This document shows, one piece after another, positions 47,292 through 57,188 of a stretch of DNA of 64,000 nt (position 1 is its first letter; each line of letters starts with the position of its first letter). The stretch spans positions 1-64,000 of the forward strand of contig NZ_JADWYX010000031.1 in NCBI RefSeq assembly GCF_016786355.1. Reading direction: 5' to 3'. Origin of the DNA: Frankia sp. AgB1.9 (GTDB lineage Bacteria; Actinomycetota; Actinomycetes; Frankiales; Frankiaceae). The translations under genes were made by a program, and so were the position numbers. Under the pieces are notes generated by a model. That model was not told the origin of the DNA, searched no databases, and saw nothing but the letters and a program-made list of their open reading frames with translations.

Positions 47292-47536
47292 GCCTCTGAC
47301 CTGCATAAACGTCTCGGATGGCCCGGCGGGCCCGGGCGCGGTCGCCACGCGGTGCCGTCACAGCGTGGCGCCGCGCTACGGACTGGCCCCGGTCGGTCGC
47401 AACCGGTCCGGTCCGGTGCTCCGATGCGCGTTTCGGGGCGGTAAACCCGCTTCAGGGTGAGGTGACCCCCGCTAGACCAGCGCGACAGTCCTCGCTAGGT
47501 TGCGCGTCGCGATCACCCCATTTGAGGAGGCGTACC

Positions 47537-47857
47537 GTGCCCCTGCCGCCCCTGACGCCCGAGCAGCGGGCAGCCGCTCTCGAGAAGGCCGCGCTTGCTC
47601 GCAAGCAGCGCGCGGATCTCAAGGAGCGACTCAAGAAGGCGGAGACGACCCTGGCCGCGGTCTTGACCCAGGCCGAAGAGGACGAGGTCGTCGGCAAGAT
47701 GAAGGTTTCGGCGGTGCTTGAGGCGCTGCCGGGTGTGGGCCGTGTGCGGGCCCAACGCATCCGGGAGCGGCTCGGTATCAGCCCCACCCGCCGGCTGCGT
47801 GGCCTCGGTGCCAAGCAGCGTGCCGCGCTCCTGGAGGAGTTCGGCGCGGCATCCTGA
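47537..47857 (+). CDS. mihF: Actinobacterial integration host factor mIHF
   Basis: 106 residues, a basic nucleoid protein. PLPPLTPEQRAAALEKAALARKQRADLKERLK is the N-terminal helix, VSAVLEALPGVGRVRAQRIRERLGI is the H2TH DNA-binding part, and GLGAKQRAALLEEFG ends it. GTG 47537 lies after GAGGAGG. The mihF-gmk-rpoZ-coaBC-metK-priA order is conserved in Actinobacteria. Confidence 0.95.
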   Translation: MPLPPLTPEQRAAALEKAALARKQRADLKERLKKAETTLAAVLTQAEEDEVVGKMKVSAVLEALPGVGRVRAQRIRERLGISPTRRLRGLGAKQRAALLEEFGAAS

Positions 47858-48347
47858 TCATCGGTGCCGGCGGCCCGTTCCCGTGTCACAGCGGGGGGCG
47901 GGACGCCGGTGGCGGTGACGGGAGTCGAGCGCCTCGGCCAGGTTCACGGCCGAGGACCTCTGGTGGGGTTCTGACCCGGCGAGATTGCTCGCGTCGCCCG
48001 GTCAGGCCCTGACACCGCAAGTAGGCCGGTGCCCGCGGGAGCGTCCCAGCATGATCGGGATACTCCCGGGCTCCGGCCGGGGCCGTCCCTCCTGGCCCGC
48101 GTCTCCCGAGCCGCGCCCTGGGCGCGACCCGGGACGCACGGCGCGGCGCCAGGCCGGGACAACCTGCTTCGCACCGTGACGCGGTCACGGACGGCCCGGG
48201 ACGCCGACAGCGGCCCGGGCCGGCGAAGCGCCCGCGCTGGCACGTGAACGCCCGCGTCGGCACGTGGACGCCGGGATCAGGCCGCTGTGGCCGCCGCAGG
48301 CGTGAGCTGGCAACCCGGCCTGTTGGTTCACCCCCTAAGGTTGGCCG
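47858..48347. other. Gene-free interval between mihF and gmk
   Basis: 490 bp without a convincing gene. It holds an imperfect hairpin near 48036-48069 (GGGAGCGTCCC / GGGATACTCCC) and a 20-bp direct repeat at 48229-48268 (CGCCCGCGCTGGCACGTGAA / CGCCCGCGTCGGCACGTGGA). A promoter or small RNA could lie here but nothing decisive is visible. Confidence 0.4.
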
Positions 48348-48893
48348 ATGGGACTCACCGTCTTGTCCGGGCCGTCCGGGGTGGGCAAAGGAACCGTCGT
48401 CGCCGCCGTGCGCCGGCTTTTCCCCGATGTCTGGGTATCGGTGAGCGCGACGACCCGGTCGCCCCGGCCGGGTGAGACCGAGGGCGTCGAGTACCACTTC
48501 GTCGACCGGGACCACTTCGTGCGGATGGCCAAGGACGGCGAGCTGGTCGAGCACGCCGAGTTCGCCGGCAACTGGTACGGCACGCCCCGAGCGCCGCTGG
48601 AGCAGCGGCTCACCGCCGGGCTGCCCGCGCTGCTGGAGATCGAGCTGCAGGGTGCCCGCCAGGTCCGTGCGTCGATGCCGTCCGCCCGGTTCGTCTTCCT
48701 CACCCCGCCCACCTGGGAGGAGCTCGTCCGCCGGCTGACCGGCCGGGGCACCGAGCCGCCCGCGGTGATCGAGCGCCGTCTCGACCGGGCCCGCGTCGAG
48801 CTGGCCGCCGAGAAGGAGTTTGACGCGGTCGTCGTCAACGACGACGTCGAGGCCGCCGCGGCGCGGTTGGTATCCTTGATGACTGACTCATGA
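48348..48893 (+). CDS. gmk: Guanylate kinase
   Basis: 181 residues. Walker [20 protein letters not shown]-binding [22 protein letters not shown] and [10 protein letters not shown], then [12 protein letters not shown]. Phosphorylates GMP/dGMP. Start ATG 48348; upstream genes end 490 bp away. Confidence 0.96.
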   Translation: MGLTVLSGPSGVGKGTVVAAVRRLFPDVWVSVSATTRSPRPGETEGVEYHFVDRDHFVRMAKDGELVEHAEFAGNWYGTPRAPLEQRLTAGLPALLEIELQGARQVRASMPSARFVFLTPPTWEELVRRLTGRGTEPPAVIERRLDRARVELAAEKEFDAVVVNDDVEAAAARLVSLMTDS

Positions 48894-48932
48894 CAGGCGG
48901 CGCCGAGCCGCCCGCGGGGGGCGATCCCCGCA

Positions 48933-49001
48933 CCCCCGAGACACCGCATTTCCGGCAGTACGGCATTTCCTGAAGCACCGCAAGCCCCCGAAACACCGCA
49001 T
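48933..49001. repeat. Direct repeat in the rpoZ leader
   Basis: CCCCCGAGACACCGCAT at 48933-48949 and CCCCCGAAACACCGCAT at 48985-49001 are 52 bp apart, with shorter GCACCGCA and GGCATTTCC echoes between. They lie in the 203-bp gap between gmk and rpoZ. Confidence 0.6.
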
Positions 49002-49096
49002 GCCCGCGCGACCGGAACACCGTTCGGTGTCGCCCGCCCCACACTCGTGACCGGCCGATCGGAAGCCGATCGACCCGTCCCACCGGAAGGAACACC

Positions 49097-49381
49097 TTGT
49101 CCGGTACGCCGGCCCAGCCCGAGGGCATCACCAACCCGCCGATCGACGAGCTGCTCGAGGCCACTGACTCGAAGTACAGCCTGGTGATCTACGCGGCCAA
49201 GCGCGCCCGTCAGATCAACGCCTACTACTCCCAGCTCGGCGAGGGCCTGCTGGAGTACGTCGGCCCGCTGGTGGAGCCGACCAGCGCCCAGGAGAAGCCG
49301 CTGTCGATCGCGCTGCGCGAGATCAACGCGGGGCTGCTCACGCACGAGGCGGCTCCCGAGTCGCTGCCGCCCGTCTCCTGA
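49097..49381 (+). CDS. rpoZ: RNA polymerase omega subunit
   Basis: 94 residues. [40 protein letters not shown] is the omega signature; [14 protein letters not shown] follows. The start is TTG 49097, with GGAAGGA upstream. It is 2 bp from coaBC. Confidence 0.95.
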   Translation: MSGTPAQPEGITNPPIDELLEATDSKYSLVIYAAKRARQINAYYSQLGEGLLEYVGPLVEPTSAQEKPLSIALREINAGLLTHEAAPESLPPVS

Positions 49382-49383
49382 CG

Positions 49384-50646
49384 GTGTCCGGCGCAGCGCC
49401 GGACGGCGGTCGTCCGCGCGTCGTCCTCGGGGTGGCCGGTGGCATCGCCGCCTACAAGGCGCTGGAGGTGCTGCGCCGGCTCACCGAGACCGGGCACGAC
49501 GTCCGGGTGGTCCCGACGCCGGCCGCGCTGCGGTTCGTGGGCGAGACGACCTTCGCCGCGCTGTCGGGCCACCCCGTCCACACCGACGTGTGGGCCGACG
49601 CCGACGAGGTCGCCCACGTGCGGATCGGCCGTGAGGCCGACCTGGTGCTCATCGTCCCGGCGACCGCCGACCTGATGGCCAGGGCCGCGGCCGGGCGCGC
49701 CGACGACCTGCTCACCGGCACGCTGCTGACCGCCCGCTGCCCGGTCGTCTACGCCCCCGCGATGCACACCGAGATGTGGGAGCACCCGGCGACGAGGGCC
49801 AACGTCGCGACGCTGCGCGAACGGGGCGCGGTCGTCATCGAGCCCGCCGTCGGCCGGCTTACCGGTCCCGACTCCGGCGCCGGCCGGCTGCCCGAGCCCG
49901 TCGAGATCGCCGCCGTCGCCCGCGCCGTGCTCGCCCTCGGGCCGCGGGCCGCGAGCCCGGACCTGGGCGGCCGCCACGTCGTCGTGAGCGCGGGCGGCAC
50001 CCGGGAGCACCTCGACCCGGTGCGTTTCCTCGGGAACTCCTCCAGCGGCCGGCAGGGCTACGCGCTGGCCCGCGCCGCCGTCGCCCGCGGGGCCAGGGTG
50101 ACGCTCGTCGCGGCGAACGTCGCGCTGCCGGACCCGGCCGGCGCGGGCGTCGTGCGGGTCGTGTCCGCGCTCGACCTGCGGGAGGCCGTGCACGCCGCGG
50201 CGGCCGACGCCGACGTGGTCGTCATGACGGCCGCCGTCGCCGACTTCCGGCCGGCCAAGCGGGTCGACCACAAGATCAAGAAAGAGGCCGGCGTCCCGGC
50301 TCCGGTGGAGCTGGAGGCGAACCCGGACGTGCTCGCCGAGCTGGTCGCCACCCGGGCCACCCGCCCGCCCGGGCAGGTACTGGTCGGCTTCGCCGCGGAG
50401 ACCGGCGGCCCGGACGGCGACGTGCTCAGCCTGGGCCGGGCGAAACTGGCCCGCAAGCCCGCGGACCTGCTGGTCGTCAACGAGGTCGGCGCGGGCCTCG
50501 GCTTCGAGGTCGACCACAACGCCGCGGTGGTCCTGGGATCCGACGGCTCGACGACCACGATCGAGCGCACGACCAAGGACCTGCTGGCCCATCGCGTCCT
50601 GGACCTCGTGGCCGCGCGGCTGCGGCGAGATATTTCACCAGTGTGA
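49384..50646 (+). CDS. coaBC: Phosphopantothenoylcysteine decarboxylase / phosphopantothenate-cysteine ligase
   Basis: 420 residues. CoaC half: VVLGVAGGIAAYKALEVLR, TADLMARAAAGRADDLL, YAPAMHTEMWEHPATRAN (the usual PAMN loop has His). CoaB half: HVVVSAGGTREHLDPVRFLGNSSSG, TAAVADFRP, and KIKK (intersubunit lysine). Two steps of coenzyme A synthesis. GTG 49384. Confidence 0.95.
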   Translation: MSGAAPDGGRPRVVLGVAGGIAAYKALEVLRRLTETGHDVRVVPTPAALRFVGETTFAALSGHPVHTDVWADADEVAHVRIGREADLVLIVPATADLMARAAAGRADDLLTGTLLTARCPVVYAPAMHTEMWEHPATRANVATLRERGAVVIEPAVGRLTGPDSGAGRLPEPVEIAAVARAVLALGPRAASPDLGGRHVVVSAGGTREHLDPVRFLGNSSSGRQGYALARAAVARGARVTLVAANVALPDPAGAGVVRVVSALDLREAVHAAAADADVVVMTAAVADFRPAKRVDHKIKKEAGVPAPVELEANPDVLAELVATRATRPPGQVLVGFAAETGGPDGDVLSLGRAKLARKPADLLVVNEVGAGLGFEVDHNAAVVLGSDGSTTTIERTTKDLLAHRVLDLVAARLRRDISPV

Positions 50647-50763
50647 GCGGCGCTGGGCGCGAGAGTGAAAGCCTGGCCACGTCCGCCGGTAGCGCTCGAT
50701 GCTCCGCGACGCGCATCGGTAAACTTCGTCGGAATCTGTCGGATCTTTCAGGGAGACCACCAA

Positions 50764-51960
50764 GTGGCGACGCGCCTGTTCACGTCCGAGTCCGTCACCG
50801 AGGGACACCCGGACAAGATCGCTGACCAGATCAGCGACTCCATCCTCGACGCGATGCTCAAGGACGACCCGAAGAGCCGGGTCGCCGTCGAGACGCTGAT
50901 CACCACCGGTCAGGTGCACGTCGCGGGCGAGGTCACCACCAAGACCTACGTCGACATCGCCTCGGTCGTCCGGGAGAAGATCCTGGAGATCGGGTACGAC
51001 TCGTCCAAGAAGGGCTTCGACGGGGCCTCCTGCGGCGTCAGCGTCTCGATCGGCTCGCAGTCGCCCGACATCGCGCAGGGCGTCGACGCCGCCTACGAGG
51101 CCCGCGTCGAGGGCTCCGTCGAGGACGAGCTCGAGAAGCAGGGCGCCGGCGACCAGGGCCTCATGTTCGGCTTCGCCTGCGACGAGACCCCCGAGCTGAT
51201 GCCGCTGCCGATCGCGCTCGCGCACCGGTTGGCCCGTCGGCTGTCCGCGGTCCGCAAGGACGGCCAGGTCGGCTACCTGCGCCCGGACGGCAAGACCCAG
51301 GTCACGATCGAGTACGTCGACGGCCGGCCGGTCCGGCTCGACACCGTCGTCGTCTCCAGCCAGCACGCGGCCGACATCGACCTCGAGACGCTGCTGGCGC
51401 CCGACGTCAAGGAGTACGTCGTCGACCCCGAGCTGGCGACGCTGGAAATCGCCACCGAAGGCGTCCGGCTGCTGGTGAACCCGACCGGCCGCTTCGAGAT
51501 CGGCGGCCCGATGGGCGACGCCGGCCTGACCGGCCGCAAGATCATCGTTGACACCTACGGTGGCTACGCCCGTCACGGCGGCGGCGCGTTCTCCGGCAAG
51601 GACCCGTCCAAGGTCGACCGGTCCGCCGCCTACGCGATGCGCTGGGTCGCCAAGAACGTCGTCGCCGCGGGCCTCGCCACCAAGTGCGAGGTCCAGGTCG
51701 CCTACGCGATCGGCAAGGCGCACCCGGTCGGTCTGTTCGTCGAGACCTTCGGCACCGGCGTCGTCCCGGACGAGCAGATCTCCGACGCGATCACCACGGT
51801 CTTCGACCTGCGGCCGGCCGCGATCATCCGCGACCTCGACCTGCTCCGCCCGATCTACGCGCCGACCGCGGCGTACGGCCACTTCGGCCGCCCCGAGCTG
51901 GACTTCACCTGGGAGTCCACCGGCCGCGCCGAGGCCCTCGCCAAGATCGTCAAGGGCTGA
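50764..51960 (+). CDS. metK: S-adenosylmethionine synthetase
   Basis: 398 residues. [64 protein letters not shown] and the C-terminal KIVKG. Makes SAM from Met and ATP. GTG 50764 follows CAGGGAGA. The 117-bp upstream gap shows no SAM riboswitch; it has TAAACT and a GTCGGAAT-TGTCGGA pair reminiscent of the peroxiredoxin boxes. Confidence 0.97.
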   Translation: MATRLFTSESVTEGHPDKIADQISDSILDAMLKDDPKSRVAVETLITTGQVHVAGEVTTKTYVDIASVVREKILEIGYDSSKKGFDGASCGVSVSIGSQSPDIAQGVDAAYEARVEGSVEDELEKQGAGDQGLMFGFACDETPELMPLPIALAHRLARRLSAVRKDGQVGYLRPDGKTQVTIEYVDGRPVRLDTVVVSSQHAADIDLETLLAPDVKEYVVDPELATLEIATEGVRLLVNPTGRFEIGGPMGDAGLTGRKIIVDTYGGYARHGGGAFSGKDPSKVDRSAAYAMRWVAKNVVAAGLATKCEVQVAYAIGKAHPVGLFVETFGTGVVPDEQISDAITTVFDLRPAAIIRDLDLLRPIYAPTAAYGHFGRPELDFTWESTGRAEALAKIVKG

Positions 51961-52015
51961 TCGGGACGCGCCACCCGCCGCCCCTGACAGGGCTAGCCCC
52001 GATTCGGTCTCCTCA

Positions 52016-52090
52016 TGATCGCCGTTTCGGCCCTCTGCTGGTTGTATCCGGGCGTGTTTTACAACCACTAGAGGGCCAGAACGGCAGTCA
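52016..52090. repeat. Family A palindromic element, copy 4
   Basis: 75 bp. TGATCGCCGTTTCGGCCCTC pairs with GAGGGCCAGAACGGCAGTCA, and an inner stem TGGTTGTA / TACAACCA is perfect. The right GATC is changed to AGTC, so one arm has lost the motif. It lies between metK and priA. Confidence 0.82.
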
Positions 52091-52221
52091 AGGCGGCTGG
52101 CCGACCTTGTCAGGGAGCGGCGAATCGCTCCGACCTCGGCCCGGTCCCACATCGTGGGGCCGGGCCGTCGTACGTCCGGGTGGTGGTAGGCCTGTCTCAG
52201 GCGGCTGGTACGAATGCGGGC

Positions 52222-54696
52222 ATGGACCTGCTGCCTGGGCTCGACCTGCCCGGCGGCGACCTGTCCGCGGCCCCGGCGCCGCCCGGCCAGCCGCTGCCTG
52301 ACGAGCGGTCCCCCGGGAGCCAGCCGCCCGGAAGCCATGCCTCCGCGCGCCGGGCGCCAGGGCGGGCGACGGCCGACGGCGGTGGCCGCACCGCCGAGCC
52401 CGCGGGTCAACGGCCGGCTCGCAAGCGCCCGGCCAGCCGGGACGCGGAGATCTCCAGCGAGCTGCCGGTGGCCCGGGTGGCGGCCATGGTCGGGTTCGCC
52501 CATCTGGACCGGCCGTTCGACTACCTCGTCCCGGCCTCGATGGCCGCCGGCGCCGTGCCCGGGGCCCGGGTGCGGGTCCGGTTCGCGGGGCGGCTCGTCG
52601 ACGGCTTCGTGCTGGAGCGGCTGGAGCGCTCGGACCATGACGGCAGGCTCGCCCCGCTGGCCAAGGTGATCTCCCCGGAACCGGTGCTGTCCGCGCCGGT
52701 GGCCCGGCTGGCCAGGGCCGTCGCCGACCGCTACGCGGGCACCCTCGCCGATGTCCTGCGCCTCGCGATCCCGCCCCGGCACGCCGCGGCCGAACGGGCG
52801 GCCACCGTCCCGACCGCGACCTCCAGGCAACCGGCTCCCTCGGCCACCGAGGCCCCGGGCTCGGCCTCGCTCGAGGCCCCGACGCCGGGCGTGGCCTCGA
52901 CCGAGGCCCCGACGGGCGCCACGTCGCCGGGCGTGGCCGAACCCGCCGCGGCGCCGGCGCCGGTCGAGCCGGGGGAGTGGCGGCGCTACCCGGCCGGTCC
53001 CAGCCTGCTGGCCGCGCTCACCGCGGGACGCGCGCCGCGCGCGGTGTGGTGGGCGCCGCCCGGCCCGGCCTGGCCGGCGATGATCACGACGGCCGCGCGC
53101 GCGACCCTGGCTGGCGGGCGCGGCGTCCTGGTGGTCGTCCCGGATCATCGGGACGTCGACCGGCTCGCGGATGTCCTCACCGCGGATCTGGCCGCCGCCG
53201 GGGCCGAGAAGCCGCTGGTCGCGGTGCTGCGAGCCGACCTCGGGCCGGCCGAGCGCTACCGCCGGTTCCTGGCCGTGGCCCGGGGCGAGGCCCGGGTCGT
53301 GGTCGGTACGCGGGCAGCCGGGTTCGCCCCCGTCGCCGACCTGGGCCTGATCGTCGTCTGGGACGACGGCGACGACCTGCACGCCGAGCCCCGCGCTCCC
53401 TACCCACATACCCGGGACGTGGCGGCGCTGCGCAGCCACCTGGAGGACACGGCCCTGCTCGTCGGCGGGCACGCGCCGTCCGCTGATGCCGAGGCGCTGA
53501 CCCGCTCCGGCTGGGCGCACCCGCTGGTCCTGCCCAGGGGCACGGTCCGGGCGCTGGCCCCGCTGGTCCGGGCGACCGGGTCGGACTGGGAGGCGGCCCG
53601 CGACGAGGCCGCCCGGATAGCGCGTATCCCGTCGCTGGCGGCCCGGACAGCTCGGGAGGCGCTGGCCGCCGGCCATCCCGTGCTCGTCCAGGTGCCGCGA
53701 CGCGGCTACCAGCCGTCGCTCGCGTGCGCGTCCTGCCGCCGCCCGGCCCGCTGCGCGCACTGCCACGGCCCGCTGGGCCGGCCCGCCGGCGGGCGTGTCC
53801 CGGTCTGCGGCTGGTGCGGCCGCCCCGCGCCCACGGCGGACACCACCGACGCAGGCGCGGCTGCCGCCGTGGGAACGGCCCGGGCAGGCAAGACGGTCGG
53901 TAGAGGCCCGGCGGCACGCTCGGTGCCCGGCGTGTCGTGGGCCTGCCCGGCCTGTGGGGACACCCGCCTACGGGTGTCGGTGACGGGTGACCGGCGCACC
54001 GCCGAGGAGCTGGGCCGAGCCTTCCCCGGGGTCGCGCTTCGTACCTCCGGGCGCGACGAGGTGCTCGCCGCGGTCTCGGCGGCCCCCACGCTGGTCGTCG
54101 CCACACCCGGGGCCGAGCCGGTCGCCGAGGGCGGCTACGGCGCGGTGCTGCTGCTCGACGGCTGGGCGATGCTCGGCCGCCCCGACCTGCGCGCGGGCGA
54201 GGAAACTCTGCGCCGCTGGGCGAACGCTGCCGCGCTCGCGCGGCCCGGGCCGTCCGGCGGCCGGGTCGTGGTCGTCGCCGACGAGGGCTTGGCCCCCGTG
54301 CAGGCGCTCATCCGCTGGGACCCGGCCTGGTTCGTCGCCAGGGAGGCGGACGACCGGGCCGAGCTGGGGTTCCCCCCGGCGGCGCGGATCGCGGCCGTCG
54401 AGGGCACTGCGCCGACCCTGCGTGAGTTCCTGGCCGCCGCCGCTCTGCCGCCGGACGCCGAGGTGCTCGGCCCGGTGCCGGTCGCCTCGCCGCCTCGCCG
54501 CCCCGCCGGCGACCCGGCCACCGGCCAGGGCGGACCCGAGTCCGACGGCGGTCCGCGAGAGCGGCTGCTGGTCCGGGTCCCCCGCAAGGAGGGCGCCGAG
54601 CTGGCCGACGCGCTGCGCGCCGCGCACGGCGTCCTCGACGCCCGCCGAGCCGCCGCCGGCCTGCGTGTCCAGCTGGACCCCGTGGTCCTCGGCTGA
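52222..54696 (+). CDS. priA: Primosomal protein PriA, actinobacterial degenerate-helicase type
   Basis: 824 residues from ATG 52222 (GTG 52180 is possible). N-terminal DNA-binding domain (VARVAAMVGFAHLDRPFDYLVPASM, ARVRVRFAGRLVDGFVL), then a helicase-like region in which the Walker A is not recognisable (WWAPPGPAWPAMITTAARATLAGGRGVLVVVPDH). Zinc cysteines are kept: CASCRRPARCAHCHG, CGWCGRPAP and WACPACGDTRL. Loss of ATPase motifs is known in actinobacterial PriA. Role: replication restart. A TACGAAT -10-like motif lies just before the chosen ATG. Confidence 0.88.
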   Translation: MDLLPGLDLPGGDLSAAPAPPGQPLPDERSPGSQPPGSHASARRAPGRATADGGGRTAEPAGQRPARKRPASRDAEISSELPVARVAAMVGFAHLDRPFDYLVPASMAAGAVPGARVRVRFAGRLVDGFVLERLERSDHDGRLAPLAKVISPEPVLSAPVARLARAVADRYAGTLADVLRLAIPPRHAAAERAATVPTATSRQPAPSATEAPGSASLEAPTPGVASTEAPTGATSPGVAEPAAAPAPVEPGEWRRYPAGPSLLAALTAGRAPRAVWWAPPGPAWPAMITTAARATLAGGRGVLVVVPDHRDVDRLADVLTADLAAAGAEKPLVAVLRADLGPAERYRRFLAVARGEARVVVGTRAAGFAPVADLGLIVVWDDGDDLHAEPRAPYPHTRDVAALRSHLEDTALLVGGHAPSADAEALTRSGWAHPLVLPRGTVRALAPLVRATGSDWEAARDEAARIARIPSLAARTAREALAAGHPVLVQVPRRGYQPSLACASCRRPARCAHCHGPLGRPAGGRVPVCGWCGRPAPTADTTDAGAAAAVGTARAGKTVGRGPAARSVPGVSWACPACGDTRLRVSVTGDRRTAEELGRAFPGVALRTSGRDEVLAAVSAAPTLVVATPGAEPVAEGGYGAVLLLDGWAMLGRPDLRAGEETLRRWANAAALARPGPSGGRVVVVADEGLAPVQALIRWDPAWFVAREADDRAELGFPPAARIAAVEGTAPTLREFLAAAALPPDAEVLGPVPVASPPRRPAGDPATGQGGPESDGGPRERLLVRVPRKEGAELADALRAAHGVLDARRAAAGLRVQLDPVVLG

Positions 54697-54755
54697 CCTC
54701 GGCTGACCTCGGCCCGAGCCAAGCCAGGCCCCGTAACCGAAACCAAGCCGGCCCC

Positions 54756-54787
54756 TTAGTTTCAGATATCGCGCAAGTGAAACTAGG
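54756..54787 (+). terminator. Hairpin after priA
   Basis: TAGTTTCA (54757-54764) and TGAAACTA (54778-54785) form a perfect 8-bp stem, flanked by CC/GG, around a 13-nt loop. It lies 60 bp after the priA stop. The A/T-rich stem is unusual for this genome and may be a terminator or an operator. Between it and priA the 10-mer CTCGGCTGAC is repeated across the stop codon. Confidence 0.5.
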
Positions 54788-54934
54788 ACGGGAGTGATCT
54801 CGGGTCGTGGGTGCCGTCCGCGACGGCGTCGCAGGCCTGGGTGGCGATCGCCTGTCTCGGGGAGGTGGCCGCCTGGTCAGCGGTTGTGTGGCGTGTCAGT
54901 TCTGGGAGGTCGGCCTTTCGCGGCTGCCGTTTCC

Positions 54935-55001
54935 CCTGCGCAATTGGCGATCATCGCGCCCTGGCACCGTCGAGGTTGTTCATGATCGCGGGTTGGGCAG
55001 G
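54935..55001. repeat. Family B palindromic element, copy 3
   Basis: 67 bp. CCTGCGCAATTGGCGATCAT faces ATGATCGCGGGTTGGGCAGG. GATC sites start at 54949 and 54984 (35 bp). The complementarity extends outward (TTTCC / GGAAA). Confidence 0.75.
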
Positions 55002-55040
55002 GGAAATCGTCGCCCGATGCCCCGTTTTGTCGTATTTATT

Positions 55041-55107
55041 CCTGCACATCTGGCGATCATGACTGTTACCTGCCGCCGGACAGTTCGAAGATCGCCAGAT
55101 GCGCAGG
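55041..55107. repeat. Family B palindromic element, copy 4
   Basis: 67 bp. CCTGCACATCTGGCGATCAT faces GATCGCCAGATGCGCAGG. GATC sites start at 55055 and 55090 (35 bp). Inner GACTGT / ACAGTT adds to the stem. Confidence 0.8.
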
Positions 55108-55197
55108 CGAACCGGGCGCGCGGACCCCGACCGCCCGACTGACCGACGACCCGCCCACCGCGCAACCGCCACCCAGGGCGCCCCGGCGCCCGAGGTA

Positions 55198-55284
55198 TTC
55201 CGCAGGGCGGCTGATCTCCGCGTTCCGCAGGGCGGCTGATCTGCGCGTTCCGCGGGACGGTGGATCTGCGCGTTCCGCGGCTCC
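55198..55284. repeat. 25-bp tandem repeat
   Basis: Units start at 55198, 55223, 55248 and 55273, exactly 25 bp apart: TTCCGCAGGGCGGCTGATCT plus SCGCG, the third unit diverged, the fourth cut to 12 bp. It lies between family B copies 4 and 5. Each unit has one GATC. Confidence 0.82.
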
Positions 55285-55286
55285 TT

Positions 55287-55371
55287 GACGGTTTCGATGC
55301 CAGGCCGGCGATCATCGGCGGTCGGTGGCCCGGTCACCCATCATGATCGCCAGTCTGGTATCGAAACCGTC
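55287..55371. repeat. Family B palindromic element, copy 5
   Basis: The 67-bp frame is 55296-55362 (GATGCCAGGCCGGCGATCAT facing ATGATCGCCAGTCTGGTATC), with GATC starts at 55310 and 55345 (35 bp). Pairing continues 9 bp outward as GACGGTTTC / GAAACCGTC. The outer arm differs from copies 1-4. Confidence 0.8.
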
Positions 55372-55399
55372 GCCCTGCGCCCGGTATGCGCCTTTTATC

Positions 55400-55466
55400 C
55401 ATACCAGGTCTGCGATCTTGTAGGTCGTGTCGGCCGGACATCGCCGAAGATCCACGACTGGGTATG
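55400..55466. repeat. Family B palindromic element, copy 6
   Basis: 67 bp. CATACCAGGTCTGCGATCTT faces AAGATCCACGACTGGGTATG. GATC sites start at 55414 and 55449 (35 bp). The outer arm is of the same class as copy 5. Confidence 0.72.
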
Positions 55467-55626
55467 GAAATCGGCGCCACCCCCGACCTGACGACCGACC
55501 GGCGGTGCGGCCCCGCCCCAGCCCCGCCCGACCCCCGCTCGCAGGAAGGCCCGGACCAGGCTCCCGTCCCACCCGCTGGCGACGTGCGGCGCCCAGTCCC
55601 TCGATCGCGGGCCACCCGACCGGTCA

Positions 55627-55701
55627 TGATCGCTGTTTCGGCCCCGCTGTGGTCCTGTTCGGCGCCATTTTGCGACCATCGGAGGGCCCGATCGCCGATC
55701 A
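55627..55701. repeat. Family A palindromic element, copy 5
   Basis: 75 bp. TGATCGCTGTTTCGGCCCCG pairs with GAGGGCCCGATCGCCGATCA (more diverged). GATC sites start at 55628 and 55697 (69 bp). It ends 26 bp before the rsmB 3' end and closes the 1-kb palindrome cluster between convergent priA and rsmB. Confidence 0.75.
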
Positions 55702-55727
55702 CTGGCGCCGAGGTGGCGCCAGCGCGG

Positions 55728-57188
55728 TCAGCTGTCCCGGCGCAGCAGCGCGAGGAACATCGCGTCGGTGCCGTGGCGGTGCGGCCACAGCTGTACGAAC
55801 GGGCCGTCGCCGAGTGCGGGGACGCCCGGCAGGGACTGACGGGCGTCGAGCAGGGTGACGGCGTCGTGCTGCTCGACCACCGAGGCGACCACCTCGACGG
55901 ACTCCGCTGGGTGCGGCGAGCAGGTCACGTAGGCGACGACCCCGCCGGGCCGGACCAGATCGAGCGCGCTGACCAGTAGCTGGCGCTGCAGCCGGGCGAG
56001 TGTGGTCGCGTCGGAGGCGAGCTTGCGCCAGCGGGCCTCCGGCCGGCGACGCAGCGCGCCCAGGCCGGTGCACGGCGCGTCCACGAGCACCCGGTCGACG
56101 CGGCCAGCCGGCAGCGGTGGATACCGTCCGTCGGCCCGCACCGCGAACGCGCCCGGCCGGCCGGCCAGCGCGGCGGCGACGAGACCCGCGCGCGACGCCC
56201 GCGGCTCGAAGGCCAGCAGCGCCGGCTCCGGCAGCCCGAGGGTCTCGCCGACCTGGCCCGAGGTGAGAAGCGCGGCCAGCAGCGCCGCCTTGCCGCCGGG
56301 GCCGGCGCACAGGTCGACGGTGACGCCGCTGTCCGGGCCGGCCGTCGGGGTGCGGGCCAGCGCCAGCGCCACCAGCTGGCTGCCCTCGTCCTGCACGGCG
56401 GCCCGCCGGGCGGCCACCGCCGGCAGCGTGCCGGGGTCGCCCCCGGCGAGGACGACGGCGAACGGCGAGTAGCGGCCCGGCTCGCCGGCGAGGCCGGCCT
56501 CGTGCACCTCGGCGAGCAGCTCGTCCCGACTCAGCTGGTCCGGCGGGGCGACCAGGTGGACGGCCGGGCGGGTGTCGTCGGCCTGCAGCGCCGCGCGGGT
56601 CTCGTCGAGGTCACCGTCGAGCGCGTCGGCGAATACCTCGACGATCCAGCGCGGATGGGCGGTCACCACGGCGAGGTGGCCGAACGGGTCGCGGTCGAAG
56701 GCGGGCGCGGACAGCATCGTGGCGATGTCGCCGCCGGTCTCGGCCACCCGGTCGGCGACCCGGCGCAGCACCGCGTTCGCGAACCGGACCGGCCGCTCGC
56801 CGGCGGTCGCCCGAACCAGGTCGACGGTGGTGCCGACGGCGGCCCGCGCCGGGACCCGGGTCCGCAGCAGCTGGTAGGTGCCCAGGCGCAGCGCGTCCCG
56901 CAGGCCGGGGTCGACGGTGGCGACGGGCCGGCTGGTGACCGTGTCGAGCAGGCCGTCGAGCAGGCCCTGGGCGCGCAGCGCGCCATAGGTCAGCTCGGTG
57001 GCGAAGCCGCGGTCCCGGCCGGTGAGCCGGCGCTGGGCGAGCAGGCTCGGCAGCAGCAGGTTCGCGTAGGCGCCGCGTTCGTCGACCGCCCGCAGCACCT
57101 CCCAGGCGAGCATCCGCGCGTCGTCGACCTTGGCCGTCGGCGGCCCGCCTCCGGCGCTGGGACGGGGCCGGCCGGTGGGACTGGTCAC
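55728..57188 (-). CDS. rsmB: 16S rRNA (cytosine-967-C5)-methyltransferase
   Basis: 486 residues. N-terminal NusB-like RNA-binding domain ([29 protein letters not shown]), then the methyltransferase with [17 protein letters not shown] (motif I), [21 protein letters not shown] (motif IV) and [17 protein letters not shown] (catalytic Cys, motif VI). GTG 57188 overlaps the fmt stop by 4 nt, so fmt-rsmB are co-translated. Confidence 0.94.
   Translation of the reverse strand: MTSPTGRPRPSAGGGPPTAKVDDARMLAWEVLRAVDERGAYANLLLPSLLAQRRLTGRDRGFATELTYGALRAQGLLDGLLDTVTSRPVATVDPGLRDALRLGTYQLLRTRVPARAAVGTTVDLVRATAGERPVRFANAVLRRVADRVAETGGDIATMLSAPAFDRDPFGHLAVVTAHPRWIVEVFADALDGDLDETRAALQADDTRPAVHLVAPPDQLSRDELLAEVHEAGLAGEPGRYSPFAVVLAGGDPGTLPAVAARRAAVQDEGSQLVALALARTPTAGPDSGVTVDLCAGPGGKAALLAALLTSGQVGETLGLPEPALLAFEPRASRAGLVAAALAGRPGAFAVRADGRYPPLPAGRVDRVLVDAPCTGLGALRRRPEARWRKLASDATTLARLQRQLLVSALDLVRPGGVVAYVTCSPHPAESVEVVASVVEQHDAVTLLDARQSLPGVPALGDGPFVQLWPHRHGTDAMFLALLRRDS

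Noticed and set aside
50647-50763. SAM riboswitch before metK
   Set aside because: The gap is 117 bp and has none of the SAM-I or SAM-II/IV core motifs.
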